From positions 480,896-544,895 of the forward strand of contig SCFE01000079.1 of the NCBI GenBank assembly GCA_004352715.1: a stretch of DNA of 64,000 bases. Direction: 5' to 3'. The notes under the pieces are model-generated. The model worked only from the letters and a program-made list of their open reading frames with translations, was not told the origin of the DNA and ran no database searches. Position numbers and translations under genes: made by a program. Numbering within the stretch: the first letter of the stretch is position 1; each line of letters begins with the position of its first letter. Positions 13,441 to 26,393 of this stretch are shown piece after piece. The stretch comes from Hofstenia miamia (lineage: Eukaryota; Xenacoelomorpha; Acoela).

Positions 13441-15088
13441 CTGTACTAGCTTGAATATAATTTTTTATTAGCTATGTATTACAACAAAATTAAAATGTCC
13501 ACCAGCACCGCGCCGCAACCCATATGGCACTTGAAATTTAGTACCTGCACTGCACCGCACCCGCCTTCATCTTTGATGAGGAATCAACATTTATTCAAAT
13601 CTAGAATGAACAATATTATGCAAACATCTAGTTTAAGAGTTTTAGTACCCCTTATCAGAAATTTCTACATCCGTCCCTGGTAAACACCGAGTGGGGTCTA
13701 GATCTCGCAGACTAGGGCACCGCCGGATTTTACATCTGAAACGAATTAGAGAAAGATTTTTCTTCCTATGATGTACAAATTTGAAAAAAGGCTTTATGTT
13801 TGTTTTAAATATAACTGTAAGTCAATCCCAAACCATGGCTTATCTTCAATAATAAATTAGATGTCATCAACTGATAAATTCTATACATTTTACCACATGA
13901 AAAATTCTGTTTCCAGAGGCACGTGAAATTTGGTTTCCAATTTTAATTTATTCTTCAATGGGATAACGGCAATGTTTGGAACAGGAGTGTATAAGGTTAT
14001 TACTTAATAAAGATTATTGGATACTTTCCAAAATTTCGTTTCTGGTTAGAAATTATAAACAAATTATATGTGTTAGTTTAGTTGATAATATGTTCATAAA
14101 TTAGCCTGTTATTGAAAAAATTTAGTTTTCTCATACAGTTTAGTGTTAATTATTTCCACTCTGACTAATATAAATAGTGGTTTCGTTCGTTGTGTTCAAA
14201 TTACTGATTTTTAATTAGCCTCCTAATAAAAGAGTACGTTAAATTTGCAACATCGCAAATAGAGTGGAAAATTTTATTGAAACAGATAGATTCGTTAATA
14301 AGTGCAGGAAACGCTCAGGTCTTGTCAATATTGTACAATTTTTTGTTAATAAAAGTCAATCTCCGAAGATAAAAGAATTATTGCATTCTAAGTCCTTGAA
14401 TGTTGTGACGAGGCTGGTTTGCGATGGAAGATTAACAAAAGATAAATCTATTCCTTACGAGGATTTTTAATTGAGGTAAATGGAAAATATTCTCAAGCAA
14501 GTGTTTGTTTTGCACCGTGAGAGTGAAGTGTCATTGAAAATGTACTAATTATCGCATCATTTTTTAATTTATACTCATTTTTGGTGGAAAATGACAACGT
14601 CAGTTGGATGGATGCACACATTTTTTAAACTAGTACAGATTTACCATTTCAGCTGTAATTCATTTGGTTACAAGGATATTTGTTTAAAATAAGTTAAATC
14701 TAGCAATTACTATTTAAAGTTCTGGAAAAATTTCTTCATTGGGGATGAACACTAAAATTTAAAAATTTACTAAACTTTGATAGAAAATGGAAAGTTCAGT
14801 TATTATGAAAAGATCAGGGTTATTTCTCAAGTAAAATTTAATAATATTTATTATATAAAAATGGAAAATTTAAACAAAATTTATCAGTCAGATAGCGGCT
14901 AAGACTTTTATTACTTAACATTAAATGAATGCGGAAATAGCAAATACTTCTAAATGAAAGGCTATTATTGGCATATGGCGATCAAGTTATTATTGGGACA
15001 TAAGTAAATAACAATAATGAAAATACGCAAATACTACCTTTTTTAGACATTTGCTGATTTTTCTGTACGGATTTTTCTGAAAATGTAA

Positions 15089-15104
<16 letters not shown>
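13441..15104. other. AT-rich non-coding stretch
   Basis: Nothing recognisable was seen. Open frames at 13474 and 14264 have no domain and are not called. Confidence 0.5.
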
Positions 15105-15137
<33 letters not shown>

Positions 15138-15305
15138 AAGTTAACACTATTCGCAAGAAACTAAATTCTCGTTATTCAGTAGGCTATGATGTGAACATGA
15201 ACATCAAATATATATAAGCAATTATTAGCAAAAAAAACTAAGAAAAAGTGAAAGAGTTAAAATGATGTGGTTGTAATTGACTAACGTGTCTCANNNNNNN
15301 NNNNN

Positions 15306-15341
<36 letters not shown>

Positions 15342-15497
15342 AAGTTAACACTATTCGCAAGAAACTAAATTCTCGTTATTCAGTAGGCTATGATGTGAAC
15401 ATGAACATCAAATATATATAAGCAATTATTAGCAAAAAAAACTAAGAAAAAGTGAAAGAGTTAAAATGATGTGGTTGTAATTGACTAACGTGTCTCA
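15105..15497. repeat. about 189-bp duplication around a 12-N gap, with (TA)n
   Basis: Bases up to 15293 recur at an offset of 204 (15309-15497), including the preceding TA tract. The copies are separated only by N at 15294-15305. As at 2.4 kb, this looks like two unmerged overlapping contig ends rather than biology. Confidence 0.8.
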
Positions 15498-15923
15498 ACG
15501 CTGTTAAATTGCGTTTAATTAAAAGGGGGCCATATCATAGACTGGCTCTTTAATAATCCTTGGTTTGTTTTCCAGACTCGTATTTTAAATTGCTGTGAAT
15601 GTTTGAAAGAAATCCTTGTAAACTCTAGTTATGAATCACAAATCAATTTTGATGTTGATTGTGTAAGTGTAAACAGTCCTTGGATTTGATTGATTTTTAC
15701 AAGCAAACAGTCAAAATCTGATAAACGTTGTCTATGATAGTACTCAATTTATTCTTAATCATTATTTGAAATTCCTCATAATGTTTACTGAATTAATATC
15801 TACTTTAAAAGCTCCATTACAATGCAGGTCAACACAATGGCTTAAATAAGAAATCAACTGCTGTAAGTTAACTTAAGACAAGATATTTCTGCACGTTCTT
15901 TAATCCTTTTCAGAGATTGTGAG

Positions 15924-16142
15924 CAGTGCCGCACGTAAGGGAAGACTTGGTGGAATGCCCCCTCCCGTTAGGTTTGCGAAAATTGATTTTGAGTGGTTAA
16001 ATCAAAAAAAATCCGCAAAAGGATGAAAAATTTAAAATCTATTGTCGTGAAATGTATTTTTAGGGTCTATTTTCTCAATATTTTCAAAAATTTGGCCATG
16101 ACTAAGATGCCCCCTCGTCAGAAAATTCTGCGTACGCCCCTG
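15924..16142. mobile_element. hAT-type MITE, 219 bp (copy 1)
   Basis: The left end begins CAGTGCCGCACG and the right end finishes GCGTACGCCCCTG. Flanks are ATTGTGAG (15916-15923) and ATTATGAG (16143-16150), a 7/8 match to an 8-bp target duplication. It shares TGGTGGAATG, a TGGNTAAATCAAAAAAA segment and GTCAGAAAATYCTG with the element at 16750, so the two belong to one family. It has no coding capacity. Confidence 0.85.
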
Positions 16143-16749
16143 ATTATGAGAACTATCATTTTAAATTACTGTTAACCTAATATGCAAGAACTATAAATCC
16201 CAAAATATTGTATCAAATTCTGTAAACGTAAAATTGTAAAGCATTATTTCCGATAAAGCATGTCCTTAGTAGAAATGAATTTACAAATATCACCGCTCGC
16301 AAATTAAGGAGGTCAAAAAAGTCATTTATCATTTGTTAAAAAATAATTTGTCCCTGTACTTATATTTACTGCTCTGTATTTATAGCCGCCCCTCCTAGTT
16401 TAGAGTTTTACAACTCAATTATGGTAATTAATGTAAAATTTTCATTATACAATAAAGCTTAACAAACCAATTTGAAAATTTTTTTAATTAATCTTGCAGT
16501 TGCCAATTAACTCCTGTTGAGCCAATTAGTGCTCATGTAACATTGAGTAATATTTTGAATACTCTATCGTTTACACAATATACGTGTTTTTTCAACTTGT
16601 AAATTACTGGTATCCGACGATTACACTAGTAGCTATTTGAAGAAAACGATATGATTTATGGAGAAATCAAAAAATTTTGGTACTATTTGGATAAAATGTA
16701 GGTGGGAAAACGGATTATACTTTAATGTCACATCATAATTAGTTTAAAA

Positions 16750-16990
16750 CAGTGGCGTACGCAGGGAGGGACATGGTGGAATGTCCCCCGTAAGGTTTCA
16801 AAATTTGATTTTGACTGGATAAATCAAAAAAAAAAATTTGTAAAAAATTGAAAAATTTAATATATAGGATCGTGAAATACATTTTTAGGGATTACGTTCA
16901 CAATATTTTTAAAAATTTTCATGGGATTTTACCCCGCATTGGGTAATGACGATGATGCCCCCCCGTCAGAAAATCCTGTGTACGCCCCTG
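16750..16990. mobile_element. hAT-type MITE, 241 bp (copy 2)
   Basis: The left end is CAGTGGCGTACGCAGG; the reverse complement of the right end is CAGGGGCGTACACAGG (14/16 identical). It is flanked by a perfect 8-bp duplication GTTTAAAA at 16742-16749 and 16991-16998. CAG-starting inverted repeats with an 8-bp duplication define hAT-type insertion. It is a sister copy to 15924-16142. Confidence 0.92.
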
Positions 16991-17533
16991 GTTTAAAATG
17001 CATGTTTGGTCGTCTAAAAATGGTTTGTTTCATCAAATAAATTTTAACACTCGATTACATATTTCACACTTAAATTCTAGCCGAAATGCAGGTCATAGTG
17101 AAATGGTCTCAAACTGAAACATTTTATATATCTTTCCAATCTAAATTATTTACGAAAATAGTAGTGTTACTTTAAACTATAATCAATTTCGTGTAATTCA
17201 GTTTTAAATATAGTTTATGATTACATTTGTAAATGTTAGCTCTAAATTCAAGTTCTGACCAGTGTTCAAAGACTGTGATTATTGGAAGTATATTAAATAT
17301 TTGCGTAGAAACTGGTTCCCAAATTCGCAGGTGTCTTTGAAGTGAATATCTAGGTATTAAAGAATATTAGCGGCAATGGGTGTTCTGAGAATCAAAATGT
17401 TTAACAAAGGTTGTGAATTTTGTTGCATTAAGTCTAAACCCACGCGTGTGTTTTCAGTTCAAACTGGGCATCAATGGTAAATATTGTGAAATTGAAAACT
17501 GGATAGCGTACGAGCCTATTACCTAACACTTAA

Positions 17534-17764
17534 CCCTTTCGATCCGACTTTTGCACAATTAACTTTCAATCATTTTTTCGGTACCTCCCACTTATTTTGA
17601 CACTCCTTAACTACCATAAGCAAAATTGAATATTTTAATAATAGGTACATGTGTTTTTCGACCATGGGATAAATATGTCCCAGCAGTATTATAAACGTTT
17701 AAAATTGATTTTAGTGTTTGGAAAATGTTCTTGGGACGTATATGTCCCATTAGGACCGAAAGGG
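17534..17764. mobile_element. piggyBac-type MITE, 231 bp
   Basis: The element is bounded by TTAA on both sides (17530-17533 and 17765-17768). The inverted ends are CCCTTTCGATCCGA and CCCTTTCGGTCCTA (12/14 identical). TTAA duplication with a CCC start is diagnostic for piggyBac-type transposition. Inside are two near-palindromes, GGGATAAATATGTCCCA and GGGACGTATATGTCCC. There is no open reading frame. Confidence 0.9.
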
Positions 17765-17768
17765 TTAA

Positions 17769-20700
17769 GCAATTCCATAAAAGCAAAAAATATATGGCTG
17801 ATCGAGTCTGGGTTGGGGTAGGGTTTTTTTACTCTTAGCTGTGGTTTGTTCAACACTACTTCAGTATTAAATTGCACTTAAATTTGTTTGTCCTGAAATT
17901 GGGGACTAAAAGGACAAATGAATTTGGATTAATCTATTTTAGCTTGGGCTTTTACTATTTGAATTTTTCAAATTTAAAAATTTTGTGAATTTCGAGTTGT
18001 TTTTCCTTAATGAAATTACTTCAAGACGTTTTAGATTAAAATAATTTGAAAATGAGTTTAGTATTTTGGGTCATTCTATTCAACAAAAAATATTGGAACA
18101 TTGTATTATACTTAACTCCTATTAAAACCTGGGTTTGACCAACAATATCTAATAATTTGCATTAAATGGATCAACTACTATGTTTTCCATTAACGACAGG
18201 AATGTCCTTACTAATGCAAAATGAGTGCATTTCCTGGGAATGAATGTCTTAATTTGTAAAACACCGACCACAGATGTGAAATGAAAAAACCGTAATATGG
18301 AATATATAAATGCAAATTACACTTAATGATATTCTGTTTTTTTTTAATATATATATATACAGGTCATTATAAAATGGGAGTAACTAGTACTAAATTATAC
18401 CACGTCCGGCAATGCAAAATGAAATTTATGCAAAAGTTATCCAAGCAAAAGCGGCATTAAGTCGTTTGAGGAATACTAATTTGTTCGAAAGTAAAATACA
18501 CCAAACTCAATTTGGTTAGATTCATTGTGTCAAACGCACTGTTTATTTGCATTAAATTCTACATTAAACTTAAGTACACAATCTTCTGCTTATTGTAGTT
18601 GTCATTTGACAATTTCAATTGGAAGCAGAAACTAACCATGCAATGTGCAATAACATTCGTATTTTCATTTAAAATTGTTTTCAGCGAGTGAAACATAAAC
18701 GCGTTTTCCCCATTAAAAACCCAAACATTGAACATTTTATTGGCATCAGTTACTAATCCATTTGAGAATTTTCCAAATTAAGGGTATTGTCAAATCAGGC
18801 GATACATTGCTTAAGGAATATTGAAGTGATTATCAATTGATTTCACATTTCAACCAGTAATGAAAATGTGTTGAAAATTTTCCAAACGTTTCGCAGATTT
18901 AGAGTCATAAATATACACTTAAGAATAAATATAATTACTATAATCAAAGAAGGAGCTGTCACTTTCCCTTCAATAACTGACAGGTTTTTATTTAATCATC
19001 CAACGTGTCAAATTTCGTCTGGAACAATTCTATGCACGGCTTCGAATTGCTAATAAGCCTAAAACTTGGATATATTATATTTAATTAAAATTTCCAAAAA
19101 TTATTTTTCCGAAAAAAAATCAAAATCTTGGTGAAGGAAAATTTAAAAAGAAAATGTCTATATTAAAAATATATAAAATTGTTTAATGGCGATCTTAATG
19201 GGAATTTTTTAAACGAGTGCTTCCTATTTTTTAATGAAAAGAACATGAAAAATGCTAGCAATACACAATTAGAAATTTCTCAGTGAAGTTGCTTTTAATG
19301 TATTAGAAGAAAAGGCACTTCAGAAATTGTGTAGCGCTTTTGAAGCACCTTTGAAAATGACGTGAATTTATCAGTTATTACGTTACGTTACAAGTGTTTC
19401 ATAATGGATTAGTTAAATAAATTTAAACAAAATGTTTTAGGAAGTTCATTGGAATCCCGTATATTATAGTTCTTACAGATAGGAAATTTCTGTGTCTTCA
19501 TTGAGATTTTTTTCAAATATGTTAAAGAAATTGGTTTGAACATTTGTACTACAACATATGCATCGCAACCTGTAGCTTTGTCATTCAGCAAAGTTTGCAA
19601 CTACAGATATATTTTAATAAGAAATAAATAATTCTTTCCATATAATTACAAGCAGAATAAGAAAAATGAGGTTTTGATTTTCATAAAGTGCTTAAGAAGT
19701 GTGTCATCCGAAGAATGAATAGCAATGAATTTGCATGACTTAGTTATGTTTGATGAAAATCTAAAGAAATTAAATAAACAGTTCGTGACCTTCAAACATT
19801 TGCAAAAACCTCAAAAAAGAATTCCATTTTTAATCTAATTATTTGAATTGAAGTAACACTTCAAATAAATTACATCTACCGGAGTTTTTAATTTTTTGGA
19901 CTTCTAGAATTCTTAGAAAAGTTTTCATGTATAAATTAGGGGTTTAAGGTTACATGTAGAGCTGCAAATTGGTGATGAATTTTGCGTTGCTGACCCAGCA
20001 AAACTAAGCATTTTCATTAAAAACGATCCCCAATACCCGTAAAAACATTTCAGAATTTGGTCATAAATATAAATTTATGAAAATGCATCCAATTTCTTTA
20101 AGACTCGGTAATTTGCAAAGCGGAATCTTTTCATTAATCAAAACAAAATATTTGAAAACTTTGATTCAATCATAACCAACCCATTTGTTAGCCAACTCAT
20201 CCCAATTAGTGTCAACATATGATGATAATAACTAAGGACTAAATGATGGCCTGTCAGATTGCAATTCTAAAATTAATAATAACGCCATAAATACAGCTAG
20301 AAGCACAAATTTGTAGCCAGATTTTGCTCGGGTATTCAATATAAGAAACATAACAAATTTCTTTCACTTCTGAAGCCTTACCACCATTGCATTTGCTGAA
20401 AACCACGTATGGTTAAATGGTTACCTTAATGGTCCGTCAAACAAATTCTGGTCCTTATATGCATTGAATAAATTGAAAACATTTTTAGAAATTCTGCATC
20501 TCCAAGTAGAAAGCTTAGATAATATAAATCTTTAGCAGTCAACCTCCCTAATTTGTTCGCCAAATGATAGAATTCTAGTTTTTTGTTTAGTATGAATGGC
20601 TTCATTTTACATAATATCATTTAAAGCAAGATGGTTCCGATAGTTGTAGAGATGTATAAAATTACTAAATCTTTGTATTGAATTCTTAAAACAACTTCTT

Positions 20701-20987
20701 AAATGAAATTCTGGCCTATGAGTGACGTTCTTTGATGGCTCACTTTAGCAAATTCTATTCCAAATCGCCACGCCGTTTTTACAGTAGGCCTTGTTAGGGG
20801 CCTTAACGCAACCTGGTAAAATGTTAAATCACATTCATGTACGGCATGCTTAAAGAGATTATTCAAAATAATCGAAAATTGATATATTTCAATCATTTAC
20901 CTCAATAAGCAAGATCAATACCAGAGTTAAGCATTACAAACAACGCACTTGAATCAATAACATAAACATTGAAGGCATAAACAATTA
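17769..20987. other. AT-rich non-coding stretch
   Basis: Includes a short TA tract near 18348. I found no exon or transposon boundaries. Confidence 0.5.
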
Positions 20988-21194
20988 AACTCTGTCCCAG
21001 TTAATAAGTAAAGTTTTATATCAATAATTGGGGTTTTATTATAGCGTAAATACCATGGTTTTGGCTCGAATTATATAGTTTAGGATGCATATTATAAAAA
21101 AATGAAAATCAAAACTTGAAATTATACTCGTGTTTATATCATACTACCTCATTTTCCTAAAAAAACCGGTTTACTTATTAACTGGGACAGAGTT
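20988..21194. mobile_element. Tc1/mariner-type MITE, 207 bp (copy 1)
   Basis: The ends are AACTCTGTCCCAGTTAATAA and its reverse complement, flanked by TA on both sides (20986-20987, 21195-21196). A reverse-complement copy of the whole element sits at 59310-59496. TA duplication and lack of coding capacity suggest a non-autonomous Tc1/mariner derivative. The inverted-repeat match continues through TAAGTA. Confidence 0.88.
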
Positions 21195-22410
21195 TAGTTT
21201 AAAAATGGAATTCACATTTATTAATTTATACATTTTACATGAGTTCCTTAAACTCTGCATTAAATCCATTCATATTTGCAGTGTTATGAGGATTCAAAAT
21301 CCTTATTTCGTTTAAATTTTATTTACATTAGTTCTAATTGAAATATAAATAGACATAGGACTTGCAGTACAGAATATATATTTTTCTAAGACTTAGCGGA
21401 TAAGTGAATGAAATAAATTCGGTTTTTTGATGAACTTTTCTCTAATCTCATAATGTCAGCCTGAAGTGTTCCTATTAATCCAAAAGACATTTGTACCATG
21501 TGTTTGAAAAACTCAATATTGTCCTCTTTAACAATGAAAAGTACATCTCTCAATTGAAAATATCAAACACATTTGAGGTTTCCTGTCTACTTTTTGCTAT
21601 TTGAAAGAAGAATTGATGCCGTTACTTCTAGTGTTTAACTTTGAAGGAAACTAAATAAAATTTGCAAGAATATAACGTAAGTTTAAATGTAGTTATCACC
21701 TTAACTCCTATCAAAACTTTAGGGGTAATATGACAACTATTAAAAAAATAAATCTTTCACCTTATCTTTGCATTATGACCTATAAATGTTAATATGTGTT
21801 ACAAGTTCGTTAAAACTATGAAAATATCATTCCAAATTGAGATCTCACGTTAATGGAATGGTTTTATCCAAGATGATTTTTTTATTATTAGTTTCAATGA
21901 AATACCAAACTAGAAAGTTTATCGAAATATTTCTAATAGAAAATTAGCAAATCGGTCTTTATTAACAATTGCTGATTCATTAACCAGTCAGTTGCAGACG
22001 GCAAATTAATGAAGTTTCGCTTACGTCACAATTATTTCTTTAACACACATAGAGAGAGAAACTCAACACTTTTTATGAGTGTTCCTTCTAATATCCTCAA
22101 GTTCTGGTGGCCAGATTTAGCGGAGTTGAGATCAAATCATAGATACTTTCCACAATAATTTTCCAAAATTTTCTAAAATTGTCAGTACAAGGTGGAGAAT
22201 AACACGAGTTTTCTGTATTTTATATAATGTATTTAAAATATTGTTTTTTAAAGTTAATAAAGGATATCCGAAAAAATTTATAGAGACTTTAAACAACTAT
22301 TAACAATCTGTTTATTAATATTTATTTTATTTTTAATATGAAGAAAATGTACAATCATCATTCTATCGTTTTGTTATTTCCTGTTCTCAAACTTGCCCGT
22401 TCTAGTCCAG
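21195..22410. other. AT-rich non-coding stretch
   Basis: Nothing recognisable was seen in it. Confidence 0.5.
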
Positions 22411-22519
22411 ACACGGACAGCGCCGGTAATACGAAGAGTTGCAGTAGCACACATGAAACAATTCATTCGGTATTTACGTGCATTCATGTTCACTGGTTTC
22501 TCTCAGTCAGCGATTTTGC
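22411..22519 (+). CDS. possible exon, unidentified
   Basis: A short GC-richer patch open in one frame, encoding TRTAPVIRRVAVAHMKQF followed by a hydrophobic, Phe-rich stretch ending SAILQ. A pyrimidine-rich run ending GTTCTAGTCCAG precedes it and CAG|GTTGCA could be a donor. Both sites are only fair, and the frame stays open to about 22606 through CGGGTCGAGTCGGG repeat-like sequence. I do not recognise the protein. It may equally be part of an old repeat. Confidence 0.22.
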
Positions 22520-22629
22520 AGGTTGCATGGTGTGGTGCCATCGGGTACCTGATTAAACCCGACTCGATTAGGGTTTCGGGTCGAGTCGGGTTCGAGTACA
22601 AAGAATAGATTGATTATTAAAAAATACAG

Positions 22630-23165
22630 ATCCAAGTCGTTAAGTAATACCAATGAATTATTGTTTCGCCTATCGGGTCCATGTTTACCTCATATTATCA
22701 CTCTCCAGAGTGGCATAAGATCTGGTGACAGCCGAGGCTATACAACAAAACTCCTGTATCGAAATCACCTAATAGCAATTGTAACATTATCACTACACAA
22801 ACTTTCATGAAGCGTTGGACAGATGATTTTGATATTCCTATCTCGAGACTGGGTTGTGGTACAGACATTCTTAGCGTTCTTCTTTTCTATGAGTTATCGA
22901 CGGATGCGGTCTGTCAGGATGCATTTTTGAAGACTTTGTATGCAGTTTCATCTTCAAACTTTTCTTTAATTAGAATGATGCGAACTCATGTTGGTGATTC
23001 TTTTTGAAACATCCTCATAAATTGTCTTTGCACTGCTACTGCATTTTCATTATTCCAGTAACATTTTAGAATGATCATTTTGTAAACTATTGCCTGGCTG
23101 CCATAATTCATTTACAATCTACTACAAGGTGCCTACTTCTGTTTGAGACACCCTGTATATATCTC
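22630..23165 (-). pseudogene. decayed mariner-like transposon remnant
   Basis: Read on the minus strand from about 23160, the sequence begins with a terminal-repeat-like ATATACAGGGTGTCTCAAAC. An N-terminal helix-turn-helix region follows: MIILKCYWNNENAVAVQRQF (about 23078-23019), KEKFEDETAYKVF, then PSLEIGISKSSVQRFMK. This order of paired-like DNA-binding motifs is that of DDE_3/mariner-type transposases with a DUF4817-like N-terminus. Three in-frame stops interrupt it. Farther along, PRLSPDLMPL near 22730 recalls the motif close to the third catalytic acidic residue, so most of the catalytic core is deleted. The opposite inverted end was not found. Confidence 0.65.
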
Positions 23166-25211
23166 ATTCAAGGAAGTAGTAATTATAGTTTATGGTTTTG
23201 GAGACCGCTTTTTGATTCAGGAAATTTCACTTTCATTGATATATCTCTAAAAAATATTTAGAATCCAAAAAATTTTTGAATAGTGGCATTATATATATTC
23301 AATGAAAAATGCCTATTCTTTTGTGCAAATGCCAGCATTTGTTAAAAAATGAAAGCCATTGCATACCGGATAGAAATTGAGCTAGCCCCCACAAGTGCGC
23401 CTCTAGATTTAAACTTTAACAATGTTTTTGTCAAACTGAATATATGTCAAATAGTGCTGAATAGAAACTTCTGCTTGCAACAATCATGTTGAATTGCAAG
23501 AAAAGAAGAGATAACTGCTTTTGGGAAAACGTTAATCTGTTACAGCAAAATCGATTTATATATAAAAAACTTTTATGTATTCCCCTACTTTGGAAATAAG
23601 AGACATTCTTTCTAAGTGGTGTTGAATTTAACACACGAAGCAAAGCAAGAGGTTTTCTTTTGTATTTTTTGTTTCTTTAACGTAATTCCTTTACAAAATA
23701 GGTTAAAAGACCCTGAAGGAATGTTATCTTGAAAGAGATGCGAAGTAAATGCGTCTGGGAATCTTTTAACATATATCGTATTTCTTTTTGTTCGAATTTG
23801 TATAAATTATTCAAGAAGAAAATCTTTTGAAAAGTACGAGCAGCGAACTGGTATTAAACTTCGTGTTAATGAGAATTTTGAGAAAAGATTTCCCTGACTG
23901 ATTTGCCTGTTTGGGAATATTCGATATAAACTCTGAGTTAATCTATAAATACATTAAATTTGGGTGAGAATGCATTAATTCGTGTATTAAAAATCAATAC
24001 TAATTAAACACTATTCCTTATTACCCAAGGCTAGTGCTTGAACAAAATAATTGAATTTTTAAATGTCATTACCGAAGTCTTAGAATTTCACAATAGTTCA
24101 AAGTACTTGTATTAAACCAATTAAGTGTATTAATAAGAACACTGCTGGGTTTTTGGATGAATCCTTTAATGGGGGTCAAAAATAATTACTTTCCGATATG
24201 TTTTAGTTAGTTTACCATTTAACCAATAAATTATATTTTAATATTAAGTAATTGAAGCTTTCGTAAACTTCATACTTCTTGGCTTAGCAACAAATAATCG
24301 ACACCCTGTAAAAATGATATTCTTGAAGTTTGGAAATTGCATGTAATTTTGCACATGTGTTATCTCAATATATAAATGCAAAAAATTGAGCCAAATGCTG
24401 AGGAGATTTGCGCCCTCCAATATTATAAATAATATGTTTAAATGTCTAATTGTGTGAAGCCTCAAGGCATCACTGAAGCTAGTAAATTCGCTATTTAAAT
24501 ATTTTTTCAAAATATACATATACATAAATATAAAGCATATAAATATTCGAAAATAATGTAAACAAACGATGTAATAAAGCTGGTTAATTTAGTGTTAGCC
24601 TAGTAAACATCGTTGATACTTTATAAACGTAGATTGCCTGAAATCTTTTTGGTTCGGTGACCTTTGTTTTCTGGTATTTCGTACTGGTATAAATGAATTG
24701 CTGAAATGCTATATTTAATGATATTGGAGATAAGTCGATGTTACACTCATTTAGCGGTCAAACGAAGTATGATGTAATTTTGTTACCCCAAGAACAACTA
24801 GAATAGGATTTTGAACTCAAATCAAATTGACAGAACCTGATATTTTGTGACTTTTCCACATTTTTAAGTAATTTTTGTCTGCACAATATGGGAATCATCC
24901 TAACTAACCTTGTAAACAAAATCATAGCATGCAAAAACTAAAAAGAATTTCCCAATATAGATGTTTTTTGGGTAAAAACTAAATGTATATTAATAAAATT
25001 TTCATGAAATCATAGCACTAGGGTTTTTCAAGCATGGCATTACTATAACAAAATAGCAATCATCCTAAGACAAGAGTTTTAAGCTGATTTCTTTCTGGGC
25101 AACAAAGTTACCCTAAACTTAGGCTATGTGTGATATTTCCTAGTTCATTTGGAATTCCTCTATATAAGAATTAAATATGCAATAATTTTATTTTTTCAGA
25201 TTTTATAAATG
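23166..25211. other. AT-rich non-coding stretch
   Basis: A GACACCCTGTA sequence at about 24300 resembles the terminal motif at 23.15 kb but has no partner. I see nothing else. Confidence 0.45.
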
Positions 25212-25623
25212 TAATTATTTTTTGTTCTAAGGAAAAGCCCTTCATTATGCAAAGTAATTAAAGAGAAAATGTAGAAAATATACATTAACAATATGTACCA
25301 ATATTTTGTTATATTGTAGTTACCCTGATCACAGCGTTTGCTATATATTTGTAATAAATACAAGAGTAACTGAAGTATTTTTTCATCCTCAATAATGAAC
25401 TGAATCCNNNNNNNNNNNNNNNNNNNNTAATTATTTTTTGTTCTAAGGAAAAGCCCTTCATTATGCAAAGTAATTAAAGAGAAAATGTAGAAAATATACA
25501 TTAACAATATGTACCAATATTTTGTTATATTGTAGTTACCCTGATCACAGCGTTTGCTATATATTTGTAATAAATACAAGAGTAACTGAAGTATTTTTTC
25601 ATCCTCAATAATGAACTGAATCC
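25212..25623. repeat. 196-bp duplication around a 20-N gap (probable assembly artefact)
   Basis: Bases 25212-25407 recur at 25428-25623, separated only by N at 25408-25427. The open minus-strand frame here repeats its peptide only because of this duplication. Confidence 0.85.
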
Positions 25624-25653
25624 TCTATAGTAACCACAATTCACTATAGAGGA
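25621..25653. repeat. 11-bp inverted repeat (hairpin)
   Basis: TCCTCTATAGT at 25621-25631 and ACTATAGAGGA at 25643-25653 are perfect reverse complements with an 11-nt loop. The left arm starts where the duplicated contig end stops. Confidence 0.75.
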
Positions 25654-26217
25654 GTTCTACGGTACCTTAGTTCTTGAGGTTTCTTAAGTCTTTTTGCAAA
25701 AAAAATATTGTGATTTAAAAAATCAAAATAAATGTTAAAAATCTGATGAGGGATACTTTACCATATAATTATTCATACAATTACCAAAAATGTAAACTAG
25801 TACAAATACAAATTGTACTCATTGTACATAGACAGGGCAAGAAGGAAGATTGCTCTGCCTACTGTTAGATCTGGTTGCTGTTTAACACTATTGTTGGAGT
25901 TTAGCAATTGATAGTGAAAATGTCTTAGGTAATTATATTCCTAGGTCAGAGCTACGCAATGCTTTCGGAAACAAAAACGTGTTTGTCAGTCTAAATGGAT
26001 GTTTGACACTAATTATAGGAGTAGGGCCTTAATTGCATGTACCTACTTACGTATTACAAACAAACTTAGCTCATAGGTTCCTACTACTTTGGCTTTGTAT
26101 TGTTTACATACAGCAATACTCATCTGCCATACATTTACTTAGTTTAGTATAATTTTGCAGTGATGCTATAATATGTAAATTTATAATGAAATATAATTCT
26201 ACAATGCTCCAACTTAC

Positions 26218-26293
26218 CACTGATTGTAAATACTTCCATACTGAGCTCCTTTTTGCTGCACTGAATCTTTGTACTGGGTCACCAGGCATAGCC
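26218..26293 (-). CDS. possible short exon, unidentified
   Basis: On the minus strand an AATGTAG acceptor-like site is followed by about 76 bp ending at GTG|GTAAGT, a consensus donor with GT at 26217-26216. Two frames are open; one gives PVQRFSAAKRSSVWKYLQSV, the other QYKDSVQQKGAQYGSIYNQ. The donor is good, the acceptor weak, and the peptide is not recognised. Confidence 0.2.
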
Positions 26294-26393
26294 CTACATT
26301 TCTAACTATTGGTTTTTTTGTCCAGTGATAAATTTTTTTTTATTTTACATAAACCCTGAATTGGAAGATTGGAAAAAAATATAAATATTATAT

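Noticed and set aside
25196-25579. 127-codon minus-strand frame with a repeated peptide
   Set aside because: The repetition comes from the probable assembly duplication around the gap at 25408; the peptide is hydrophobic and AT-driven.
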